This document shows positions 5,517 through 12,546 of a stretch of 27,588 nt of DNA, piece after piece. Made by a program: the position numbers and the translations under genes. Within the stretch, counting starts at the first letter, position 1. Every line of letters begins with the position of its first letter. Origin of the DNA: UBA1189 sp045594245 (GTDB lineage Bacteria > Bacteroidota > Bacteroidia > Bacteroidales > Bacteroidaceae); NCBI GenBank assembly GCA_045594245.1, contig JAZNYG010000043.1:1-27588 (forward strand), in the 5' to 3' direction. The notes under the pieces were generated by a model. It was not told the DNA's origin. It made no database searches and saw only the letters and a program-made list of their open reading frames with translations.

Positions 5517-7280
5517 TTATACAATCCTCTTCAACTCCCCGAACAGCAAATCCTGTATCTGAACACGGATTGTGTTGTCAGAGATAAAGTCACTTAATTC
5601 TTTTGAGTAGTCTTCACTATCCTCTGAAAGTACTGATTGAGCCTTTGATATAGATGCAAGAATTGCGGATGAGAACTCTCCACGAACAATGTTTTCGCTA
5701 TTTTTCAAATCGTCGTATGAGTCAATCATGCTATCTTGTAGTTCCTTAAGAGCATAGATATAACGTGTGATTTGTCTGTTCAGCAAAGAGAGAACTTTTA
5801 TTGCAGGACTAACATCTTTTGTTTGTTTTGTGACAAAGGAGTCAAAATCCTCATAGGTCTTTTCCAGTTCATGTACAGACAGATTCCACCATTCACCTAA
5901 AGTGATTCTTTCCGTTACACTATTCCAAAGCGTATGAATATCATTAACTATGCTTTCCCTAAACTTACCCAATTGACCTTCCGCATTTTTAGATACCAGT
6001 CCTAATAAATACTTTGTATTCTTATCTTCTTCGTATGTCTCTTTTAGACCTTCAATTTCTGCCTTGAAATCAGCAATCTCTTTATTCGCAGACATATTAT
6101 ATCTTACAGCATAATCTGCGACACATAGAATAAACTCATCTATAGCCTTGAAGCAATCTTCTTTTGTTGTCTTTTTCGGTGGGTTGTTTAGGAAATTAAT
6201 AACCTCTTCTGTCTTTGTTTTAGCTTGCAAGAAATATTCGGGCAATAGTCTGATATATTCTTCTAATGTTGAAATTGCTTGTTCCAACTCCGTCCTTTTA
6301 GCTGTAGTCTCTTTATATTCCTCCCAATATCTTATAATCTTTTTATTAGTATCTCCACTAATAGTATCTTGATGCAATATATCCAAAAGCATTACATATA
6401 GAGCAATATCTTCCGATTTGGCTTTTATGGCATTCGCATCACTATATAACTGCAAGTTATTTTGGAATTCCATACGGGTATCACAACCTTTGTTTAAATC
6501 AAAGAATATGCGATGCAACAAAGCACTATTCGTATCATCAAGACTGAACTTCTTTTGATATATTGTTATTAATTCATCAAAGAAACGACGTAGATGGTCA
6601 TCTGGAGTATTCAACAAAACAAAATTCAAAGATTCAATATTAGGGATAGCCTCCTTCATAACAGAGCATAACTGATTAGCATACTCCTCTTCTGACACTA
6701 GTGGCTTTAGTACCCGATTATTCTTAGTTACAATATACAATTCTGATAACGAGGTATAGACCTCCTCTTCATCAGTTGCCCAATCATAATCAATAGTAAT
6801 CTTCTTTACCAAATTCTCTCCACAAATATTTCGGAAAGTAGGATGAGGATTATCTAAAAAGTCATGAACTTTGTCATTACCCTGAATTGTCAAGTTAGGT
6901 ATATATCCATTCTTAAAGGCTGAAATAAGGTTGTAATTATCTTCTGCACTATAATGTTGAAACAATTCTACAATATAATTTCGTTGTTTTTCGTTTAACT
7001 CCACTTTGGAATCAAATAGAATATGTACTGAAGCTTCTCTACCTTTACGTTGTTTATTTATACAAATCGTGTATTGCGCCTCATCCTTAATTACCACATC
7101 AGCTGCCGTACCCAACAATAGTTTTATAATATCCTTATTATGCAATCCTATCAATACGGCTTTGTTCCCTTCTATTCTTCTATTGAAGAAAGTTGAGACA
7201 AAAGAATTCAACTTTGCAAAAGTGTCCCTATTCTTTATATCAAATATCAGCTGATTTAGCTTTTCTTCTATATTTCTCAT
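5517..7280 (-). CDS. Large helical partner of the dynamin, possible pseudo-GTPase N-terminus
   Basis: This 587-residue protein is of unassigned family. The N-terminal region looks like a decayed G domain: KAVLIGLHNKDIIKLLLG (residues 40-57) has the strand, glycine and following helix of a dynamin P-loop segment, but the G-K-S/T is replaced by D-I-I. Strand-like DVVIKDEAQYTICINKQRKG and REASVHILFD follow, where switch regions would be. From about residue 330 to the end it is predicted helical with coiled-coil character (for example TAKRTELEQAISTLEEYIRL and ADFKAEIEGLKETYEEDKN). No membrane segment is visible. It lies 25 bases after the GTPase gene, so a GTPase/pseudo-GTPase complex is a plausible reading; this is inference. 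An ordinary helical scaffold is the main alternative. Confidence 0.7.
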   Translation of the reverse strand: MRNIEEKLNQLIFDIKNRDTFAKLNSFVSTFFNRRIEGNKAVLIGLHNKDIIKLLLGTAADVVIKDEAQYTICINKQRKGREASVHILFDSKVELNEKQRNYIVELFQHYSAEDNYNLISAFKNGYIPNLTIQGNDKVHDFLDNPHPTFRNICGENLVKKITIDYDWATDEEEVYTSLSELYIVTKNNRVLKPLVSEEEYANQLCSVMKEAIPNIESLNFVLLNTPDDHLRRFFDELITIYQKKFSLDDTNSALLHRIFFDLNKGCDTRMEFQNNLQLYSDANAIKAKSEDIALYVMLLDILHQDTISGDTNKKIIRYWEEYKETTAKRTELEQAISTLEEYIRLLPEYFLQAKTKTEEVINFLNNPPKKTTKEDCFKAIDEFILCVADYAVRYNMSANKEIADFKAEIEGLKETYEEDKNTKYLLGLVSKNAEGQLGKFRESIVNDIHTLWNSVTERITLGEWWNLSVHELEKTYEDFDSFVTKQTKDVSPAIKVLSLLNRQITRYIYALKELQDSMIDSYDDLKNSENIVRGEFSSAILASISKAQSVLSEDSEDYSKELSDFISDNTIRVQIQDLLFGELKRIV

Positions 7281-7305
7281 AGAATTCTTGTTTTCAGTAT
7301 ATATA

Positions 7306-9276
7306 TTACCTGACGTTAGCTTTTAAGCCTTGCAATTCTTCTTCAATCTTGACAGACAACTCTTCTTTTCCGTCTTCAATTTCATCTTTAATGCGGAGGA
7401 ATTCTTTGGTGTCACGATTGTAGAGGTCTGTTTCAGAAGACATATCACTTTCAAGGTCTTCATAGACTTCTCCTAAGTATTTAAGGATTGTCTCTTCTAT
7501 ATTTTCCTTCCATTTCACCTCGTTAAAACCACCTTGCAATGCATCAATCAAACTATTCTTCAAATTATTCAATTCGTTTCTTCGTTGAGTTGGTATAGCT
7601 TGATATACATTTATTGCAGCAATAACCAAGGGTATCAAGCCACACAAAGAGATTTTCTTAAGTAAAGGTATACTTGGGAATATCATTAATACGCCAAGGC
7701 CAATACCTACCAATAAAAGATTTGTGGGGTTCTTAATAAGTTCACTAAAATAGTTGATAGTAGTATTTGCGCTATAAGTCCTTAACGCATTACTTATATC
7801 ATCTTGAACTTTATTTTCATTTCTATACTGACAATCCCATTCAAAACGGCTTGTTTCAAGAATGTTTTCAACACGACCAGACAAATCCTTCTTCGTTTGT
7901 CTATCAAACTGCATTTGTTCAATTATGCCTTGAACCTGCTCTCCCAATACCGTAAGATACTCCTTATTTAAGTCAGTCATCCTACTCTTGTGAATAGCAA
8001 ATCGGTCGGTAACATTATCCTCAAACTTATCAACTAAGTTTTTCAAATCATTATAGGACGCAAGGCTTCTCATCTCATTGACTCTCTCTCGATACTCACG
8101 CGTGCAATCTGATATCACACGCTTTGCCTCTGCAATGAATCTATCCTTCGCACGCTTAATTCTAACATTCTTATTTAATGTTTCTTCAAACGAGAGTATA
8201 TCTTTACTATTGGGAAGCCATTGATTAAATTCTTTATTGATGTCAGCCAACAATTTATCCAACTTAATCTTCAACGCACCGAATTCCTTAGACAACTCCA
8301 TTACCTGTTTCTTATAAATCGGAGCAATCTCTGTACGCGCCTTTCCTATCGCCAACTTTTTATTCGTTATCTGATCAAGAATGATACGTCTAAGCGAATC
8401 AATATTTTTGTGTTCATTACCATTTTCATCCTTTATCGAAGATACTGCTATCAAGTTTACACAATACTTCTTCAAACTTGGCAAATGCTCCTCAATCAGT
8501 GATTGTGCCTTAGCAAGCATGGCTGTCTCATCGTCACAATCCATATATAGGTCACTCTTCTTCCACAAATCCTGATAAGTCAGAATAGGCACAACTGGGA
8601 TATTAAGATTTTCAACAAAATAGCGTATATGACGAGCGGCATCCTCTATTTCATCGACTTTCATTACAACTAAAGCCATATCCATATACTTAAGATAATT
8701 GGCTGTAGTTACTTTGTCTGTAAAATAAGGACCACCCAAACCTGGCATATCTACTAAAGTAATATTATTGGCCAAGAAATTGCTAGCAAATCCACGTCCA
8801 CTTGTAGGCAATGTCAGTTTATAACTTTCAACACAAATGCTTTCGTCATCATTATTACTTCCAACGCTACCAATAAGTTCATTAATTGATATTTGGCGTG
8901 GGAGTTCTTCGTTAGAAACGATAGCAAAAGCTTGCGCCGTAGGATAATCATCGAAATCCACCAAAGTTACCTTAGATGTAACCACGCCCTCTCCCTCAGG
9001 AAGTCTACAATCATCATCCAACTTAAACAATGCATTTACCAATGCTGATTTTCCGTGAGAGTAACGTCCCAATAAGCCAACATAAATTGGAGAAGAAATA
9101 ACAGACTTCGCATGTTCTATATCGTCTACTATTTCTTTAATTACATTATTTTTGAGCCCCCTGAAACTTCTTCTCAAACCTTCAGTTTCAATGCTTTCAA
9201 CGGCATCTTCACTAAAGTTCCTTTGAATCATTTGTTCGAAATCATTCAAAGATTTCAATATTTCTTCTTGTTGCAT
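7306..9276 (-). CDS. Bacterial dynamin-like GTPase, membrane anchored
   Basis: This is a 656-residue GTPase of the dynamin superfamily. Visible motifs are G1 GRYSHGKS (70-77), a G2 threonine at T100 in GVVTSKV, G3 DMPG (176-179) and a variant G4 TYQD (233-236) where T-K-x-D is usual. After the G domain comes a long helical region (about 300-515) forming the middle/stalk. Two adjacent hydrophobic segments at about 520-538 and 542-556 form a membrane hairpin or paddle. A charged helical C-terminus follows, which would fold back on the stalk. Such proteins bind and remodel membranes upon GTP hydrolysis. Bacterial examples act in membrane repair, vesicle secretion (LeoA) and phage defence (DynA, Eleos). 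It is AT-rich and lies in a co-directional operon. The GTPase call is firm; the biological role is inferred. Confidence 0.9.
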   Translation of the reverse strand: MQQEEILKSLNDFEQMIQRNFSEDAVESIETEGLRRSFRGLKNNVIKEIVDDIEHAKSVISSPIYVGLLGRYSHGKSALVNALFKLDDDCRLPEGEGVVTSKVTLVDFDDYPTAQAFAIVSNEELPRQISINELIGSVGSNNDDESICVESYKLTLPTSGRGFASNFLANNITLVDMPGLGGPYFTDKVTTANYLKYMDMALVVMKVDEIEDAARHIRYFVENLNIPVVPILTYQDLWKKSDLYMDCDDETAMLAKAQSLIEEHLPSLKKYCVNLIAVSSIKDENGNEHKNIDSLRRIILDQITNKKLAIGKARTEIAPIYKKQVMELSKEFGALKIKLDKLLADINKEFNQWLPNSKDILSFEETLNKNVRIKRAKDRFIAEAKRVISDCTREYRERVNEMRSLASYNDLKNLVDKFEDNVTDRFAIHKSRMTDLNKEYLTVLGEQVQGIIEQMQFDRQTKKDLSGRVENILETSRFEWDCQYRNENKVQDDISNALRTYSANTTINYFSELIKNPTNLLLVGIGLGVLMIFPSIPLLKKISLCGLIPLVIAAINVYQAIPTQRRNELNNLKNSLIDALQGGFNEVKWKENIEETILKYLGEVYEDLESDMSSETDLYNRDTKEFLRIKDEIEDGKEELSVKIEEELQGLKANVR

Positions 9277-9289
9277 AGTTATATGTGTA

Positions 9290-9508
9290 TTACATCTGTT
9301 TCACATCCAAATAAACCATATTCAAAGCGCCCGCCTTCTTGATGTCCAGACCATAGACACGCATAAAGGCATCGGCCACGAGTTGACCGCCATTGGTGGT
9401 AACGGGATTGCTAAACGAGGAGGTGGACACGTCGACCGACATGCCGCGCTCGAGGCGGATGCCGTTGTCGTTTTTCATTTGCTTCACTGTAATTCTGAAT
9501 AGTGGCAT
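9290..9508 (-). CDS. 72-residue conserved-looking Bacteroidales small protein, leader of the dynamin operon
   Basis: This short protein has the composition of a small beta-rich domain: PLFRITVKQMKNDNGIRLER followed by GMSVDVSTSSFSNPVTTNGG and a helix (QLVADAFMRVYGLDIKKA). The pattern resembles small Bacteroidales proteins annotated as DUF6140, recalled from memory and not checked. It ends 13 bases before the dynamin start on the same strand, so it is probably the first gene of that transcript. Its DNA is clearly more GC-rich and closer to core codon use than the four genes behind it, which suggests the AT-rich block was inserted behind a resident gene, or that this gene has a different history. 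Function unknown; it could serve as a dynamin cofactor or an unrelated leader. Confidence 0.7.
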   Translation of the reverse strand: MPLFRITVKQMKNDNGIRLERGMSVDVSTSSFSNPVTTNGGQLVADAFMRVYGLDIKKAGALNMVYLDVKQM

Positions 9509-9784
9509 GATATATTAAATTATTAATTATGAAAATTGCGATTTAGCGAGAGTAAAGACTGCTTGCAGGCTATACCGAGCATCAGCAATTTCAACGTTTG
9601 TTAATTCTGAATTATTGCTTGTGTGTTTCGTTACTTTAAAGATACAACTGCAAGTTTACTCATTTATTAAACATTTCGCAAATATTCTTTACATTTTCTT
9701 ACATTTCCACACAAAAAGAAGCACGGGACCGAGTTCTGGGCATCATTGAAACCGGGCATCTGGAAAAGCCTTGCAGAATGAATA

Positions 9785-10119
9785 CAGAAAACATAGCCCC
9801 ATGCTTTTGTATACAGAGTAGCACACATCGTGCACTACGCCATGAGCGTATACAAAACACTGAGAGCGATTGATTTTCTCCATCGGCCTGCGTGAAATTT
9901 TCCAGATTTCGGTTTCGCGGAACGGAGCCAAAAAACGCTTCTTTATGTAGGTCATAGTTCGCTTGCGAGCTATGACGGTGCAAAGATAGCAATAAACGAG
10001 CGAGAAATATGAAGTTTACTTCAATATTTTTTGCAGCGAGTGCCGCTATCTTCTTGACTTGTCATAAAAAGGTACGCAATTTTTCGGAAATCAATACACT
10101 GCATGGGGCTATTTTTCTG
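9785..10119. repeat. Segment bounded by 19-20-base imperfect inverted repeats, MITE-like
   Basis: The left end CAGAAAACATAGCCCCATGC (9785-9804) and the reverse complement of the right end (10101-10119), CAGAAAAATAGCCCCATGC, differ only by a one-base indel and one substitution. Just inside the left end a second inverted pair, TTTTGTATAC (9805-9814) and GTATACAAAA (9848-9857), surrounds GTAG...CTAC. No transposase is encoded, so if mobile it would be non-autonomous. Target-site duplications were not identified. Confidence 0.45.
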
Positions 10120-10134
10120 CTCTACATATTTATA

Positions 10135-10275
10135 TCTCCCACAAATGACACGGATTTACACGAATCTTTTTCATCATCAACTGAACTTAGACTGATTGAA
10201 CTGCTTTCACTAGTTATCGTTATCGTTACACGCAAGCGTGTATAATTCGTGGTTATCCGTGTAATTCGTGGGAGA
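10135..10275. repeat. Two opposed copies of repeat C around a TCGTTA repeat
   Basis: The left copy (10135-10166) begins TCTCCCACAAATGACACGG. The right copy (10244-10275) begins AATTCGTGGTTATCCGTG and ends TTCGTGGGAGA, its inverted partner. Between them are GTTATCGTTATCGTT (10213-10227) and a TACACGC/GCGTGTA palindrome (10227-10242). Confidence 0.55.
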
Positions 10276-10301
10276 AAAAATATACCATTCGTGGGAAGCA
10301 A

Positions 10302-10709
10302 TCAGTTGACAGTCTTATTAGGATGCGAGAGATAAGACTTCATCTCATCCATACGTTCATCGAAACGGTAGGCACCATGAACAAGGAGCTCGAGAGCTTC
10401 CATCACGGTCTCGTTCGATACATCGGGAGCTTCTTTGAACTCACCAAAAGAGACCACCAGCGTATCGTCGTCAACGAGATAGTGCTTAAGCACACTGGAG
10501 GGGTTGAGTTCGTTGCAGAGGTCGAGCGCCACACAGCGAGGCACCTCTGAGGGGAAGGATATGGAAAGGTCTAAGTAGGTGGGGTGATTTTCGTAAAACT
10601 CGCACCAAACCTTCAATCCCTGAAACTTGAAGAGGACACCAGCCTCTTCCCACTCGCTCTTGAAGCCCTCCTCCTCGAGAAAGCGCTTCATCAATTCTTT
10701 TACGTTCAT
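10302..10709 (-). CDS. YbjN-like / secretion-chaperone-like small acidic protein, hypothetical
   Basis: This is a 135-residue protein beginning MNVKELMKRFLEEEGFKSEW. The alternation of an N-terminal amphipathic helix, short strands (VLFKFQGLKVWCEFYENHPT and YLDLSISF), an A-L-D-L-C-N-E-L-N helix and strands ending in VVSFGEF resembles the YbjN / type III chaperone-like fold; this is a fold-level impression only. The ATG at 10709 is preferred to an upstream start at 10757, because the additional 16 residues (SVVCCPLTILIKNN) look like intergenic translation. It diverges from the helix-turn-helix gene at 10993, with palindrome E in the shared upstream region. No function can be assigned. Confidence 0.7.
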   Translation of the reverse strand: MNVKELMKRFLEEEGFKSEWEEAGVLFKFQGLKVWCEFYENHPTYLDLSISFPSEVPRCVALDLCNELNPSSVLKHYLVDDDTLVVSFGEFKEAPDVSNETVMEALELLVHGAYRFDERMDEMKSYLSHPNKTVN

Positions 10710-10851
10710 AATATTATTCTTTATTAAAATAGTCAACGGACAACAGACAACAGACAAAATCGGGGTCTATGCCTTCGTTTCCGGCAGCGAAGTTACACAC
10801 TTCAGCGCCATATATAATTAAGGAATAAGAACAATATCTGGAGCCATTGAA

Positions 10852-10885
10852 AATAGTACCAAAACCACCCAGTTTTGGTACTATT
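10852..10885. promoter_or_regulatory. Palindrome E copy 2 at a divergent promoter (operator candidate)
   Basis: The perfect 14-bp arms AATAGTACCAAAAC and GTTTTGGTACTATT surround CACCCA. The TTTG inside the right arm (10874-10877) is 20 bases before TATATTCG (10898-10905), a near match to the -7 motif, so the palindrome would cover the -33 element of the promoter reading towards 10993. The other copy at 4158-4189 looks like a terminator, so a terminator role for a leftward transcript is the alternative here (only TTTT follows on the minus strand). Confidence 0.5.
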
Positions 10886-10905
10886 GAAAAGTTTGCGTAT
10901 ATTCG
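10874..10905 (+). promoter_or_regulatory. Promoter candidate for the helix-turn-helix protein
   Basis: TTTG (10874-10877) and TATATTCG (10898-10905) are separated by 20 bases. The -7 element deviates from TAnnTTTG at one position. It lies about 90 bases upstream of the ATG. Confidence 0.4.
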
Positions 10906-10992
10906 CACCTGTTAATGGTTATGGGTTCCTCACACTCTACGATCTAAACTCTAAACACTAAACTTTAAACGAATTAACGATTAACGTTATAT

Positions 10993-12420
10993 ATGAAAAC
11001 ACTTGACCCTATCACCCAAGACAAGCAGATAGCCCTGCAACTGATGATCAATGCCCAGCTGTTTGCCCCATCCACCTCGGCACTGGCCAAGCGGTTGGGC
11101 TACAAGGGCAAGACATCGCTCTACCGCATACAGCAGGGCGAGGCTTCGGCAGGAGCTATCGACGAGGCGTGGGAGAAACTGAAATACTTCACGGGGTGTA
11201 ACGACGACCAGCTGTATGCTACATCACGGGCCGTAGCGTATGCCGCCAACCTGAAACGTCTGGTACAGCACGAGGGCGAAGGCAAGGTGGAGAAGAAGAA
11301 TCAACACAAATGGGTGCTGCTGAACATACTGAAGCAGGAGGAATATCGCTTCTCCGAAAACTTCCAACGCGATGTGTGGCCCGACCTCATGGAGCTGCGC
11401 AACAGCGATGACACTACCTTCTGGATGATGATGGCGAGCTACTATTTCGATGCAGAGGGGGCCGATGCATACAGCAGGGACTTTGACCTGCTGACGACAT
11501 TGGAGGGTATGCACCACCTGCTACAGCTCAACTACGAGAGCAGCGAACGGTCGCAAAGGAGCGTAGCCAACATCATCCGCAAGGAATACCTCGCCTTGTA
11601 CAGCAAACAATGCACCTGGGATATGGTATACTATGGCTACATCGTACTGATGCAGTATGCCGACCCCGACGTCATGGAAAAGACACTGGCACCCTACGTC
11701 ACCTACAATCTGGGAGAGAACAGCTTCTGGCGAGTGCCCAGCACCATATATGAGAAGGGGGCACACGTGTGGCATCTGCTGGAGATGCAGATGATGGAGA
11801 GCCGACACGGCATATACTACGCCATAGAGTTGGAGATGGGACGCAACAAGGAGGAGTTCCGCCTAGTGCAGATAGTACCCTTGCTATTCAACGAAGACCT
11901 GGACTTCGTACAGCTGGAGGTCACAGACAAGCGCATCCCCGTCATCGGCAAGTATGAATGGGCGAACGACTTTCATACATTATATATAGAGGTAGACAAG
12001 GAGGCACAACAAACATACGGCATACCCCATACATTGCAACGGATCGACCTTGCCAACCCACAAGGCAAGGACGAGAAGATATGGGCCAACGTACTGAAGG
12101 AATACGACAAGCAAACTCCAGCCAACATAGAGGCCGAGCTCTTCCACTTCGAAGGAGTAGAGGACTTGGACGGCTATTACGACATAGAAAACGTAACCAT
12201 TGACCGCCACACCTTAACCATACGCCTCACCGACAAAGCGGAGGGCATGACCGGCGACTACAGCATCAGCATCCACAAATATGCATTCCTGCGTACCCTC
12301 CTGCCATCAGACATTATCAGCATCATCCGCCCACTAAAAACAGGCGAGCCCACCTTCCGCTGGGCATTGCAAGGCCACATGATTCCAATGAAGGAATTTG
12401 CGAAGAGCACCATTAAGTAA
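10993..12420 (+). CDS. Hypothetical 475-residue protein with an N-terminal helix-turn-helix-like segment
   Basis: The family is not recognised. Residues about 28-60 (STSALAKRLGYKGKTSLYRI then QQGEAS) have the spacing of an XRE/Cro-like helix-turn-helix, with A-L-A-K-R-L-G-Y as helix 2 and T-S-L-Y-R-I as the recognition helix. The central part (about 100-260) is helical and rich in aromatics (WMMMASYYFDAEGADAY, WDMVYYGYIVLMQYADPDVM). The C-terminal part (about 270-470) is strand-rich (EEFRLVQIVPLLF, TLTIRLTDKAEGMTGDYSIS). No signal peptide or membrane segment is seen. The codon use is GC-rich and core-like. The palindrome overlapping its probable promoter makes autoregulation an appealing guess, but only a guess. 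Confidence 0.75.
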   Translation: MKTLDPITQDKQIALQLMINAQLFAPSTSALAKRLGYKGKTSLYRIQQGEASAGAIDEAWEKLKYFTGCNDDQLYATSRAVAYAANLKRLVQHEGEGKVEKKNQHKWVLLNILKQEEYRFSENFQRDVWPDLMELRNSDDTTFWMMMASYYFDAEGADAYSRDFDLLTTLEGMHHLLQLNYESSERSQRSVANIIRKEYLALYSKQCTWDMVYYGYIVLMQYADPDVMEKTLAPYVTYNLGENSFWRVPSTIYEKGAHVWHLLEMQMMESRHGIYYAIELEMGRNKEEFRLVQIVPLLFNEDLDFVQLEVTDKRIPVIGKYEWANDFHTLYIEVDKEAQQTYGIPHTLQRIDLANPQGKDEKIWANVLKEYDKQTPANIEAELFHFEGVEDLDGYYDIENVTIDRHTLTIRLTDKAEGMTGDYSISIHKYAFLRTLLPSDIISIIRPLKTGEPTFRWALQGHMIPMKEFAKSTIK

Positions 12421-12546
12421 GGCATTGGATGGAGGGAAAAACTTTCCTCACTAATCATATCTCAAATTAAGACTTTTTCACTATCTTCGCAGAGTAAAAG
12501 ACGGGACATGTAACTACCAACATAAAACAAACTAATAATCAAACTT

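Larger units (their letters stand above)
9509..10301. other. Gene-free region with inverted repeats and dispersed repeats
   Basis: I find no supportable gene. Frames at 9699-9992, 9743-9955 and 10009-10245 lack family features and run across repeats. The stretch contains a weak minus-strand promoter candidate for the dynamin operon (TATCTTTA near 9637-9644, no good -33), a second TATCTTTG-like site near 9980-9990 on the minus strand, a near-palindrome at 9953-9976 (TCATAG ... CTATGA), an imperfect inverted repeat bounding 9785-10119, and repeat C and D copies from 10135 to 10275. Confidence 0.5.

Noticed and set aside
9743..9955. Short minus-strand frames in 9699-9992
   Set aside because: They lie within the inverted-repeat-bounded segment, overlap each other in two frames and show no family feature.
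10009..10245. A 78-residue frame starting with a signal-peptide-like MKFTSIFFAASAAIFLTC
   Set aside because: Its second half runs through dispersed repeats C and D, so the secretory look is probably chance.
12425..12450. Hairpin AGGGAAA / TTTCCT after the 475-residue gene as a terminator
   Set aside because: The stem is short and no T-tract follows on the plus strand.
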